A stretch of 64,000 nucleotides of DNA, taken from the NCBI GenBank assembly GCA_001312505.1, contig BBDW01000013.1, positions 1 through 64,000 on the forward strand, given 5' to 3'. The position numbers and the translations under genes are program-made. The notes below the pieces were generated by a model, which saw only the letters and a program-made list of their open reading frames with translations, made no database searches and was not told the DNA's origin. Of the stretch, positions 45,534-54,772 are shown one piece after another. Origin of the DNA: Mediterraneibacter faecis JCM 15917 (GTDB lineage Bacteria > Bacillota > Clostridia > Lachnospirales > Lachnospiraceae). How positions within the stretch are numbered: the first letter of the stretch is position 1; each line of letters begins with the position of its first letter.

Positions 45534-46145
45534 ATGGATTTACAAACATGTCTGAAAAAAATGGAACTGGTGGGAGTGCTTGCATTTGCAACAGTAGACA
45601 GTGAAGGAGCACCACAGATACGGAATATCAGTGCGATTCATTATGAGCCGGATGCACTCTATTTTTTCATCGCCAGAGGTAAAAATTTTTGCAAAGAATT
45701 AATGGAAGATGGAAGGGTTCAGATTCTTGCTTATACAAAATACAAAGAAATGATTCGTTTGTCAGGAAAGGCTTACGCAGTAGCAGAGAATGAACAGAAA
45801 AAATGGATGGATCTCATTTTTGAAGAACAGCCGTACCTTGCGAATGTATATCCGGGAGATACACGAGAAATCGGAATTATTTTCTGTATTGATCAGGCGG
45901 AAGTGGAGTATTTTAATCTTGGCGTAAATCCAATTTTCCGGGAGACATATATTCTGGGGAATGTTAATATAAAAGAAAAAGGATATTACATAACGGAATC
46001 CTGCATTGGCTGTGGCACATGTAGGAAACATTGTCCACAGAAATGTATTGAGAAGGGAACAACTTTTGTCATCCGGCAGGAGCACTGTCTTCATTGTGGA
46101 AATTGTTATGAAAAATGTCCGGTGAAAGCGGTGATCAGGAAATGA
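45534..46145 (+). CDS. Flavin-binding split-barrel protein fused to a 2x[4Fe-4S] ferredoxin
   Basis: 203 residues. Residues 1-140 match the pyridoxamine-5'-phosphate-oxidase-like FMN-binding split barrel (GVLAFATVDSEGAPQIRNIS; ALYFFIARGKNFC). Residues 150-203 hold two ferredoxin motifs: CIGCGTCRKHCP and CLHCGNCYEKCP. A plausible role is electron supply to the radical SAM enzyme or to a redox step in peptide maturation. ATG directly follows the maturase stop. Its stop overlaps the macrodomain gene (ATGA). Confidence 0.92.
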   Translation: MDLQTCLKKMELVGVLAFATVDSEGAPQIRNISAIHYEPDALYFFIARGKNFCKELMEDGRVQILAYTKYKEMIRLSGKAYAVAENEQKKWMDLIFEEQPYLANVYPGDTREIGIIFCIDQAEVEYFNLGVNPIFRETYILGNVNIKEKGYYITESCIGCGTCRKHCPQKCIEKGTTFVIRQEHCLHCGNCYEKCPVKAVIRK

Positions 46146-46915
46146 ATCAGAATGACAGAAGAAGATATTTAATCGAAGAATTATTGGAAGAGCGACCAGA
46201 ATATGAGAACATGCAGATTCCATCAGATGCAGACGAGCAGAAAATGTTACTCAGATCGCTTATGAATATAAGAATGCCGAAGGAAATTGATCCTGCATTT
46301 TTGCAGATTCAGGATGCGTACCTTTCAGAAGAAAATGAGAAGAAGGGGATTGTCACATTGGCAGATATCAGGGAGGTGCAGCCTGATCTGTATATCTGGA
46401 AGGGTGATATTACAAGACTTAGAGTGGGAGCAATCGTAAATGCGGCTAACAGCGGTATGACAGGATGCTATCATCCTTGTCATAACTGTATTGATAATTG
46501 CATACATACTTATGCAGGAATTCAGCTTCGAAACTATTGCAATGATATGATGATAAAGCAGGGACAGGAAGAACCGACAGGGCAGGCCAAGATCACGCCA
46601 GCGTTTAATCTGCCGTGTGAACATGTGATTCATACAGTTGGACCGATTGTACAGGGACGGCTGACAAAGGAACATGAGCGTTTACTGATATCCTGCTATG
46701 AATCATGTCTTAGGATTGCTGATGAGAATGAGGCGACTAGTATTGCTTTTTGTTGTATTTCGACAGGTGTGTTTATGTTTCCAAATAAAAGAGCTGCCGA
46801 GCTTGCGGTACAGACGGTAAAAGAATATAAGGAAAGAACAAAATCAAAGATAAAGGTGATATTTAATGTTTTTAAAGAGGAAGATGAACGACTCTACAGG
46901 CAGTTACTCGGATAA
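46142..46915 (+). CDS. Zinc-macrodomain ADP-ribosyl hydrolase
   Basis: About 257 residues. An N-terminal helical extension (MNQNDRRRYLIEELLEE) leads to a macrodomain: GAIVNAANSGMTGCYHPCHN, then CIDNCIHTYAGIQLR, and late STGVFMFPNKRAAELA. The GCYHPCHNCIDNCIH segment with Cys and His ligands is the Zn-macro hallmark, known to remove ADP-ribose placed by M-class sirtuins. Start at 46142 gives the four-base ATGA overlap; an upstream ATG at 46115 is possible. It overlaps the sirtuin gene by about 50 bases. Confidence 0.93.
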   Translation: MNQNDRRRYLIEELLEERPEYENMQIPSDADEQKMLLRSLMNIRMPKEIDPAFLQIQDAYLSEENEKKGIVTLADIREVQPDLYIWKGDITRLRVGAIVNAANSGMTGCYHPCHNCIDNCIHTYAGIQLRNYCNDMMIKQGQEEPTGQAKITPAFNLPCEHVIHTVGPIVQGRLTKEHERLLISCYESCLRIADENEATSIAFCCISTGVFMFPNKRAAELAVQTVKEYKERTKSKIKVIFNVFKEEDERLYRQLLG

Positions 46916-47783
46916 GATATTACAGATAAAAGAAAAAATCAGACAGGCAGATACAGTTATAGTTGGGGGGGCAGGAGCTGGGCTTTCTACAGCGGCAGGG
47001 TTTGTATATACCGGAGATAGATTTACATACTATTTTTCAGATTTTGAGAAAAAGTATGGGTTTTCAGATATGTATTCAGGTGGATTCTATCCCTATTCGA
47101 CTTTAGAGGAACACTGGGCATATTGGAGCAGGTATATCTATATCAATCGATATATGGATGCGCCAAAACCGGTATATCAGAACCTGTATGAGCTAGTAAA
47201 AGAAAAAGATTATTTTATTCTGACGACAAATGTGGATCATTGTTTCCAGAAGGCTGGTTTTGATAAAAACAGAATCTTTTATACACAGGGAGATTATGGG
47301 GTGTTTCAATGTAGCGAACCTTGCCATAAGGAAACTTATGACAATGAAGAAACAATTAAAAAAATGATGCTGAGTCAGGGATTTCAGATGAAAGATGGCG
47401 AACTGCAAAAACCGGAAGATGGAGAAGTTAAGCGTATGGTTCCGTCTGGTCAGATTCCATATTGTCCACGTTGCGGTAAGCCGATGAGTATGAATCTCAG
47501 AGCGGATCAGACATTTGTTGAAGATGAAGGATGGCATCAGGCAGCAGAAAGATATGAGAGATTTATACAGGAACATAAAAAGCAGAAAATGGTGTTCCTG
47601 GAGCTTGGTGTAGGATATAATACTCCTGGTATTATAAAATATCCGTTTTGGCAGATGACAAACAAATTTCAACATGCATTTTATGTGTGTTTGAACCAGA
47701 GTGAAGCATATGCACCTGCAGAAATAACGAGAAAGTCTGTTTGTATGAATGAAGATATTGGAGAGATTCTGAAAGAACTGTAG
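46866..47783 (+). CDS. M-class sirtuin (SirTM), ADP-ribosyltransferase type
   Basis: 305 residues. NAD-binding GAGAGLSTAAGF and the TTNVDHCFQKAGF block of sirtuins are present. At the site of the catalytic His of deacetylases there is Gln (YTQGDYG), as in SirTM enzymes, which ADP-ribosylate proteins instead of deacetylating. Zinc ligands: CSEPC and CPRC. SirTM normally modifies lipoylated GcvH-L and is encoded with it and LplA2; neither is in this window. VGGAGAG includes a seven-G run. A good ribosome site (AAGGTG) precedes ATG 46866, inside the macrodomain gene. Confidence 0.93.
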   Translation: MFLKRKMNDSTGSYSDKILQIKEKIRQADTVIVGGAGAGLSTAAGFVYTGDRFTYYFSDFEKKYGFSDMYSGGFYPYSTLEEHWAYWSRYIYINRYMDAPKPVYQNLYELVKEKDYFILTTNVDHCFQKAGFDKNRIFYTQGDYGVFQCSEPCHKETYDNEETIKKMMLSQGFQMKDGELQKPEDGEVKRMVPSGQIPYCPRCGKPMSMNLRADQTFVEDEGWHQAAERYERFIQEHKKQKMVFLELGVGYNTPGIIKYPFWQMTNKFQHAFYVCLNQSEAYAPAEITRKSVCMNEDIGEILKEL

Positions 47784-47842
47784 ACTTGTGATAAAGAGCG
47801 GTTGTGAACGGAGTGAACAGTGACAAAAGAGGGTATGATAAA

Positions 47843-48779
47843 ATGATAATACAAACAGGAATGAGAACAGATATACCTGCATTTTATTCGAAATGGTTTT
47901 TGAATCGGATAAAAGATGGATATGTATGCGTGAGGAATCCCTATAATCCAAAACAGGTGACGAAATACAGCCTTTCACCAGAAGTTGTGGATCTGATCGC
48001 ATTCTGCACGAAGAACCCTCTTCCAATGCTGCCGTTTCTTGATAAGTTAAAACCGTATGGTCAATACTGGTTTGTAACAATTACGCCTTACGGACGAGAT
48101 GTTGAGCCAAATGTTCCGGATAAAGAAACTGTGATGGAAGGTTTAAAAAAATTGTCGGATGTCGTGGGCGTAGACAGTATTGGATGGAGATATGATCCGA
48201 TTTTTATAGATAAAAAACATTCTGTGGAGTGGCATATATCTGAATTTGAAAAAATGGCTGAAAATCTTGCCGGATACACAAAGACATGTGTAATCAGCTT
48301 TATAGATATTTATAAAAAGGTGGAACGCAATTTTCCAGAAGCAAAATCAGTACGGGCAGAAGACCGGGCTATGATAGGAAAAGCATTTGTAAAAATAGCA
48401 TCAAAGTATGGAATGGTTCTGAGGCCTTGTGCAGAAGGAGAAGAGCTTGCCCAATATGGTGCAGATTGCTCCGGGTGTATGACTGTTCATACATTTGAGA
48501 CAGCTCTCCATAGCAGACTGGAAGTTCCAAAGAGAAAGAAAAATCAGAGAAATGGGGGAATGTGCGTGCCTTTTGGGGACAGATATAGGTGCCTATGATA
48601 CTTGCGGACATTTGTGTAAATACTGTTATGCGAATGTAAATCCTGTTTTGGTCAAAGAAAATATGAGAAAGCATAATCCTGCATCTCCTTTTCTAATTGG
48701 TGGACATATGCCGGGTGATATTGTTCGTGAGGCAAAGCAGGAAAGCTGGATTGACAGACAGATTCGATTGGAGTTTTAG
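47843..48779 (+). CDS. DUF1848 family protein with CxxxCxxC motif (frameshifted)
   Basis: About 311 residues when repaired. The opening MIIQTGMRTDIPAFYSKWF and RNPYNPKQVTKYSLSP, with PMLPFLDKLKPYG, match DUF1848. The C-terminal part has CSGC and CGHLCKYCYAN, a radical-SAM-like CxxxCxxC in reversed domain order. The frame breaks at five G, 48554-48558 (RNGECACLLGTDIGAYDTCG expected with four). Starts 60 bases after the sirtuin gene; may or may not be part of its operon. Function unknown. Confidence 0.88.
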
Positions 48780-48874
48780 AATAAAATTGCATAATAACGG
48801 TAATAGAGAAAAGATAATTAGAACATAACAATTGATTTTCAAGTAGCACAACTATATTAGAAAAATGACCGAAA

Positions 48875-48913
48875 GGAGAACGTCAGAACGGAAAAAGAGT
48901 TCTGATGTTCTCC
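48875..48913. terminator. Bidirectional terminator between DUF1848 and beta-galactosidase genes
   Basis: GGAGAACGTCAGAAC and GTTCTGATGTTCTCC form a 15-bp stem. Confidence 0.75.
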
Positions 48914-48942
48914 CTTGATTTTATTTAGAAATCTGTAGAGTT

Positions 48943-51338
48943 TCAGCAGATATTTAATGTAAGTTTTTGTGTGTCTAATCCTTTTCCGGAAACTTTTACA
49001 GTGACAGTACCTGGTTCATATCCAGCCCGGATAACGGCTAAGGATTTTCCGTAGAATGTCTTGAAAGTATCACTGCAGAAGCTTTTTTCAATATTCGGTC
49101 TTGCAGAGCCATAGCCCTGAAGGGTTGCAGGACCGGAGATTTCTATCTTCAGATTCTGGTCGACAGAAGATTTTGTGATTCCGTTTTCCCCGATAAGATC
49201 GATATTAAGGAAGCAGAGATCCTGACCATTTGCGCAGAGACTGGTTGCCTCAGGAGTAAGCTTTATCAAAGTTTTTCCAGTGGCAGAGATCAGTGAGGTG
49301 CGGCCTGTTTCTTTTCCGGAGGAGTCATAAGTAACGGCTTCAATTTTTCCGGCTTCATATGGGATTTTTTTGAATTTTGCAATATCTTTTTTTGTTTTTC
49401 TTTTTACCGGCACTTTTTCCATTGACAAACAGTTCTACTTTGGCTGCATCGGAGTAGACTGTTACAGATGCCTTTTTACCTTCACAGCCTTCCCAGGACC
49501 AGCTTTCTACCGCATCTGTGATACGCCACATAGAAAGAGACTGGAAGTAGTCTGCACGTGTATAAGGATCAACGCCAATTGTTGGAGTTTTCTGTAATCC
49601 CCCCCAGATGATTTTACTCCATCCGACTTCCGGGCGTTTCTTTCCACAGATATCAATGATACCGGCACCACCGGAAATAATGAGACCTGGATCAGCAGGT
49701 TGCTTTGTTTTCTTATCTTTATACTGGATGGTACCGATTCCTGACTCGCCAAGATAATCATATCCAGTCCACATAAAGTCGCCGGTCATAGTGGAAATGG
49801 ATTTTACAAGCTGCCAGTTATCGTAAAGAGTCTGTGGAAGGGTTTCGGAACCGGTTGTTGCCTGTTCAGGATGATTTTTTGCATCAATTTTATAGCGGCT
49901 GGACGCGTAATTATATCCGGGAATATCAAAAATATCGGACATGATTTCAGCAATGGCAGTCGCCTTTTTGGTTTTGGCAGCTTTATTGATGAGTCCGCCC
50001 ATTTTGTTCATCATGATATTGAAAAATTCAGAGGTTGGAGCATCATCCATTCCTCCGGTACCACTGTTTTTGACGTTGCCGTCTTCGTCTGTGCCATAAA
50101 TACTTTTTTTACTTTTAGCCATTGTTGCGAGCATCAGGTTGATCCCGGCTGTGACAGGGCGTGTGTGATCCTGTGTATGGCAGAATTCAGTCATGATACG
50201 GGCTTGTTCCTGTCCGGTTGCAAGGCCAAGTTCTGTAATCTCGTTTCCAATAGAGTACATCACAACAGAAGGATGGTTATAGTCTTTTGAAATCATGGCA
50301 GCAATGTCATCTTTCCACCATTTGGAAAACTTTTCACCGGCGTAATCGTAAGGATTTTTTTTGATCAGCACATATCAAAAGCTTCGTCAATAACGTACAT
50401 ACCAAGTTTATCACATGCATCCAACATTGCCTTTGAAATAGGGTTGTGTGAAGAACGGATGGCATTAAATCCGGCTTCTTTTAAAATGCGTACTCGCCGA
50501 AATTCGGCATCATGGAAGCCACAGGCGCCGAGTACTCCATTATCATGATGGATGCAGGCACCCCCCCGGAAAAGGACGGGATTGTTGTTTACAAGGAATC
50601 CATCTTTTCCCCCCCAGGAAAGGGTACGGATTCCGAAAGAGCTTTTTGCAGTATCAATGACAGTTCCGCCTTGCAGAAGAGTAGCCTGACAGGTATATAA
50701 ATAAGGATCTTCGGAAGACCAGAGGTGTGCATCTGGGATGGTAATTGTGACATCTGTGCCTTCGGCAGATGCAATTTTGCCACTGTCACTGAAAATTTCC
50801 AGTACAATTTTTTCATTAGGCTGCATAACCGCATCAGCAAAAATGTGGATTGTATTAAGATCAACAATCTGCACTTTCAACCTTCTGGGCGAATATAAGA
50901 ACTTTCGGAACGGTAAAGGTGCACTTCGCGGTAGATACCGGATCCGGAGTACCATCGGCTGTTCGGGACATCTGCGTTGTCTGCAACGACTTTCAGTTCA
51001 TTTGTTCCGGCAATGACTTTTCCAGTGATGTCAACAAAAAAGTTTGTGTATCCGTAAGGACGTTCGGCAACCTGTCTACCGTTTAAGAATACGATTGCGT
51101 TTTGATAGACAGCCTCAAATTCTAAGATCAGAGTCTGTCTGGTTTCATCTTCCGAAAGATTGAAAATTTTAGTGTAAATATATTTGCCACCGGCGAAATA
51201 GGCGCTTGCACTTGCAGTTTTATTCTCTTTTGAGCGCTCTTCACGGATCATGGCGTCATCTGGAAGATTGACATGAAGTATTTCGGTGGAGCCGTCTTTC
51301 TGCACGGTCCAGTCACGGTTGAAATCTGTTTTTTGCAT
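48943..51338 (-). CDS. Glycoside hydrolase family 2 beta-galactosidase-like enzyme (frameshifted)
   Basis: About 797 residues when repaired. N-terminal jelly-roll (NRDWTVQKDGS; WYSGSGIYREVHLY), immunoglobulin-like domain, TIM barrel with FNAIRSSHNP and the acid/base Glu in VMYSIGNEI, then DFMWTGYDYLGE, and C-terminal Ig-like domains (VELFVNGKSAGKKK). No signal peptide, so it acts in the cytosol. Breaks lie near 50880 (IRPEGLKVQIVDLN), near 50375 (DMWLIKKNPYDYAGE) and near 49390 (an A-rich run). The divergent AraC gene and the palindrome between them suggest substrate-induced control. The exact sugar specificity is unclear. Confidence 0.9.
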
Positions 51339-51419
51339 AAGTTTTCCTCCCCCCCTTTTACTATTGAACAGAACAATTCGGTTATACTAGTGAGTGGTAA
51401 AAAATTTTGACACCCATAT

Positions 51420-51450
51420 CATTTCATATTATTATAAATAATATGAAATG
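51420..51450. promoter_or_regulatory. 31-bp perfect palindrome in the beta-galactosidase/AraC intergenic region
   Basis: Two 14-bp arms (CATTTCATATTATT and its complement) around a 3-base centre ATA. It lies between divergent genes, so it is a likely operator for the AraC protein. Confidence 0.65.
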
Positions 51451-51587
51451 GAGTATAAATGGCATATATGAGGGGGGGATTGAATCCTATATGTATCAGA
51501 TTCAATTATTAAGAGCTATTCGTGCTAAACAGGAATGATAACTATAAAAAGACGAAAACTGATTTTTATCAGAAAGAGGAATAAACG

Positions 51588-52634
51588 ATGTATTTTCAAT
51601 CTACGCGTCTTATGATGCATCAGGATTTAATTAAAGAAATGAAGGCGTATGAAAAAGGTTTTGGAGAAAATCATTTTACAGAAGACAGTCTTTCTTTTAT
51701 TTTAGATTCCTATTATCCGGAAAAAGAAGAAGGAAGAGAGGTGCTTACATTTATAGGACCGAAGGATGTAGGATATTTTTGCATGGACAAGAAGGAATCG
51801 GACAAAATTCTTGAAGGAAAAAGTATGCACAGACATAATTTCTATGAGTTGATGTATGTTGCGGATGGAAGGTTATATCAGAATATTGAGAATACCATAC
51901 ATCTTTATCCGAAAGGAAGTTGCTGTCTGATGAATATGAATATTCGCCATCTGGAGGAATTCGATGAGTATTGCAGAGTGATTTTCCTGGAGTTTACACA
52001 AGAATATATTTTGAATTTACTACAATTTCCAAGTGTTTTTACCAGGAAACTCACACCGGAATATGAAATGGTAAGGAAGTTCTTTTTACATGAACTGGAT
52101 AAAGAAGAGGCATCACAACGGGCTTATATCGATTTTATTCCGATGAAAGAGACAAAAGTAGTGCATGATTGTTTTGACAAAATTGCACTAGGCCTGCAGG
52201 AGAGAACGCCAAAATCAAATTTTCAGATTGCAGGAGCAATGATTGAAATGTTATCTGCATTGTTTGATAAAGAAGCCTATACGAATACGCCGGTTGCTTT
52301 TGGAAATACATCTGAAAGGGAACTGTTTGATCAGATAAGCAGTTACATTCGAGAAAAAGATGGACAGGTACGTAGAAAGGATTTGGAGAAAAAGTTCAGT
52401 TATTCAGGGGATTATCTTTATAAAACGGTTGAAAAATATACAGGGTTGTCTCTGTATGAATATAGTACGAAATTTACAATGGAAAAGGCGGGGGAACTTC
52501 TTTTGGATTCTGACCTTACAGTGGCGGAAATTATGGAACGGATTGGATTTAGCAATAGGACACAATTTTACAGACTTTTTCAAAAAAATTATGGAATGAC
52601 TCCGAGAGAATATAGAAAATCGCAGTTTCACTAA
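51588..52634 (+). CDS. AraC-family transcriptional regulator
   Basis: 348 residues. A cupin-type ligand-binding half (MHRHNFYELMYVADGRLYQ; LYPKGSCCLMNMNIRHLEE) is followed by a double helix-turn-helix (about 250-345: KKFSYSGDYLYKTVEKYTGL; TVAEIMERIGFSNRTQFYR; GMTPREYRKSQFH). Divergent from the GH2 gene and probably its activator. Start at 51588 behind AAAGAGGAA. Confidence 0.93.
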   Translation: MYFQSTRLMMHQDLIKEMKAYEKGFGENHFTEDSLSFILDSYYPEKEEGREVLTFIGPKDVGYFCMDKKESDKILEGKSMHRHNFYELMYVADGRLYQNIENTIHLYPKGSCCLMNMNIRHLEEFDEYCRVIFLEFTQEYILNLLQFPSVFTRKLTPEYEMVRKFFLHELDKEEASQRAYIDFIPMKETKVVHDCFDKIALGLQERTPKSNFQIAGAMIEMLSALFDKEAYTNTPVAFGNTSERELFDQISSYIREKDGQVRRKDLEKKFSYSGDYLYKTVEKYTGLSLYEYSTKFTMEKAGELLLDSDLTVAEIMERIGFSNRTQFYRLFQKNYGMTPREYRKSQFH

Positions 52635-52635
52635 A

Positions 52636-52813
52636 TGGAAAGCAAGAACAGCAAATGTATTTGCACGTGTCGAACCTGAAGTAAAAGAACAGGCAGAGTG
52701 TATTCAGCAGATGAAGTTGAAGCAGAAATGAAACGGGAATAGTATACGTAGTGCGAATTATGTATGGTGGACGTAATGTTCATAAACAGTTAAGTCAAAC
52801 AGAAGACGTATAA
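52636..52813 (+). pseudogene. Remnants of a RelB/DinJ antitoxin and a RelE/ParE toxin
   Basis: In one frame, TANVFARVEPEVKEQAE (52648-52700) is the N-terminal signature of RelB/DinJ antitoxins. In another, YSADEVEAEMKRE (52701-52742) is the usual C-terminal end of the same family, so most of the middle is deleted. Next, VVRIMYGGRNVHKQLSQTED (52748-52813) resembles the last 20 residues of a RelE/ParE toxin. No complete antitoxin or toxin remains. Confidence 0.6.
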
Positions 52814-52850
52814 AAGCACTTCTTAGGAGTTAATCTGAGAAGTGCTTTTT
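52812..52850 (+). terminator. Terminator immediately upstream of the group II intron
   Basis: AAAAGCACTTCT and AGAAGTGCTTTTT. The intron's 5' end begins at the next base. Confidence 0.85.
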
Positions 52851-54766
52851 GTGTGCGCCTTGCGGCGCACGTTTCTAATGGGTGAAAGTCCCTAATCCAC
52901 CCTAGTAGTGGGAAGGATATAGCCAAGACCAAGGGTGTCCTATTCATAGAGTTGCTATGATTAACGTGAGGGGGGGAATCTGAAGGAAGGTGGAGGCAAA
53001 TCTCTGGTCTGACGAACAGAAATCACATCAGGCTACAGTTAAGGATAAGGTTGCACAACAAACTAAAGTCCAATAACTACTCGGAATTAACAGTAGTAAA
53101 TGTGGCAGATATATGGAGAGAAAGAAACGTGTGGTACCAAGGGAGGTCTCGTCAGCGGATGAAAACAGAGTATGAAATCCGTCAGTAACAACGAATGGAG
53201 AGAAGTCAGCAGAAGCCATAGTAAACCAGTGGTTGCAAACACTGGCGAAGGGCTGAACTTTAGGAGACACAAGCAATGAATGTAACTGAAAGTAGATTTA
53301 AGAACAGACAACTTCATATGGAAGACTATCTGCAAATGGTATCTGCGGAACAGAAAGAGTATGCAGAAGTGTTCGACTACTCTAAGATTGCTGAAAAGAG
53401 CGGTGTCATCACAGACTATTGGACGAACAATCTTTTGGATTTGATTTTGCGAAAAGGCAATCTAAACAATGCCTATAAACAAGTCAAGAAAAACAAAGGA
53501 AAAGGTGGAATCGATGGTATGCAGGTGGATGAACTTCTGCCCTTCCTTAGAGAAAACCAAGATTCCTTAATCCAAGAGATAAGGGAAGGAAAGTATAAGC
53601 CTAACCCAGTTCGAAGGGTAGAAATACCCAAGGAAACAAAAGGCGAATTTCGAAAGTTAGGAGTTCCTACTGTTGTTGATAGAGTTATTCAACAGGCAAT
53701 AGCACAGGAATTATCGCCAATCTATGAGGAGCAATTCTCAGAAAATAGTTTCGGTTTCAGACCAAAGCGAGGAGCACACGATGCTCTCAGACAATGCCAA
53801 AAGAACGTAAATGATGGCTACGTATATGTGGTAGATATGGACTTGGAAAAGTTCTTCGACACAGTATGCCAGAATAAGCTGATAGAAGTATTGTCAAGAA
53901 CCATCAAAGATGGCAGAGTTATATCCTTAATACACAAATATCTGAATGCGGGAGTAATCGCAAAAGGAATGTTTGAACGTACAGAGGTTGGAATGCCACA
54001 AGGCGGTCCGCTTAGCCCATTGCTTAGTAATGTAATGCTAAATGAGTTGGATAAGGAACTGGAGAATAGAGGACATAGATTTGTCCGATACGCAGACGAT
54101 TGTATGATTTTCTGCAAGAGCAGAAAAAGCGCAGAAAGAACCTTGAAGAACATCATTCCATTTATTGAAAAGAAACTATTTCTTAAAGTAAATCGGAAGA
54201 AAACAGAGGTGGCTCATATCAGCACAGTCAAATACCTCGGATATAGCTTTTATAGACATAAAGGTAAATGCGGATTTAGAGTACACCCGAAGTCAGTAGC
54301 AAAGATGAAGAATAGAATCAGAGAACTTACTGACAGGAACAAAGGGATAAGCAATGAAGTGCGAGAAAAGAAGTATCAAGAGTATGTGCGAGGATGGGTA
54401 GAATATTTTAGATTTGCAGACATGAAGAAACTTCTCCAGAAAACGGACGAATGGGCAAGACGCAGAATCAGAGCGGTCTATTGGAAACAGTGGAAGAAAA
54501 TCAAAACAAAGTGCCGAATGCTGAAAGCACTAGGATTAGAGGATTGGAAAGCCAAGGAATTAGCCAACAGTAGAAAAGGCTATTGGAGAATGGCGAAAGT
54601 CTTGAACCAAATCTTTTCGAATAAAATAATAGCCAAGTTAGGATATACATCCATGCTTGACTATTATCTAGTAGTCTACGAAAACTAAAGAACCGCCGTG
54701 TACCGAACGGTACGCACGGTGGTGTGAGAGGTCGGCTAATCAACTAATGGTTAGCTCCTACTCGAT
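52851..54766 (+). mobile_element. Group II intron with maturase ORF
   Basis: The 5' end GTGTG (or GTGCG at 52853) fits GUGYG; domain I begins with the GTGCGCC-TTGC-GGCGCAC stem. The reverse transcriptase is encoded in domain IV (53276-54688). Domain V spans about 54692-54723 (ACCGCCGTGTACCGAACGGT, then ACGCACGGTGGT), and domain VI with CTAATCAACTAATGGTTAG follows. The 3' end is placed at CTCGAT. Insertion directly behind a terminator hairpin is the site choice of group IIC introns. Ends could be off by a few bases. Confidence 0.88.
53276..54688 (+). CDS. ltrA: Group II intron reverse transcriptase/maturase
   Basis: 470 residues. Reverse transcriptase blocks in order: NNAYKQVKKNKGKGGIDGM, FRKLGVPTVVDRVIQQAI, SFGFRPKRGAHDAL, VVDMDLEKFFDTV, VGMPQGGPLSPLLSN and the catalytic YADD in FVRYADDCMIF. 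The maturase X domain follows (EYVRGWVEYFRFADMKK, then WKQWKKIKTKCRML). No C-terminal HNH endonuclease is seen, in line with terminator-targeted introns. Intact and without frame breaks, unlike its neighbours. Ribosome site TAGGAGAC. Confidence 0.97.
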   Translation: MNVTESRFKNRQLHMEDYLQMVSAEQKEYAEVFDYSKIAEKSGVITDYWTNNLLDLILRKGNLNNAYKQVKKNKGKGGIDGMQVDELLPFLRENQDSLIQEIREGKYKPNPVRRVEIPKETKGEFRKLGVPTVVDRVIQQAIAQELSPIYEEQFSENSFGFRPKRGAHDALRQCQKNVNDGYVYVVDMDLEKFFDTVCQNKLIEVLSRTIKDGRVISLIHKYLNAGVIAKGMFERTEVGMPQGGPLSPLLSNVMLNELDKELENRGHRFVRYADDCMIFCKSRKSAERTLKNIIPFIEKKLFLKVNRKKTEVAHISTVKYLGYSFYRHKGKCGFRVHPKSVAKMKNRIRELTDRNKGISNEVREKKYQEYVRGWVEYFRFADMKKLLQKTDEWARRRIRAVYWKQWKKIKTKCRMLKALGLEDWKAKELANSRKGYWRMAKVLNQIFSNKIIAKLGYTSMLDYYLVVYEN

Positions 54767-54772
54767 GGATAT

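Noticed and set aside
46142-47783. Macrodomain plus sirtuin as a DarTG-like toxin-antitoxin or phage-defence pair
   Set aside because: No DarT-type transferase is present; the sirtuin has SirTM features and the macrodomain is the zinc type, which fits protein ADP-ribosylation.
53276-54688. Reverse transcriptase as a retron or defence RT
   Set aside because: It has a maturase X domain and lies inside a recognisable intron with domains V and VI.
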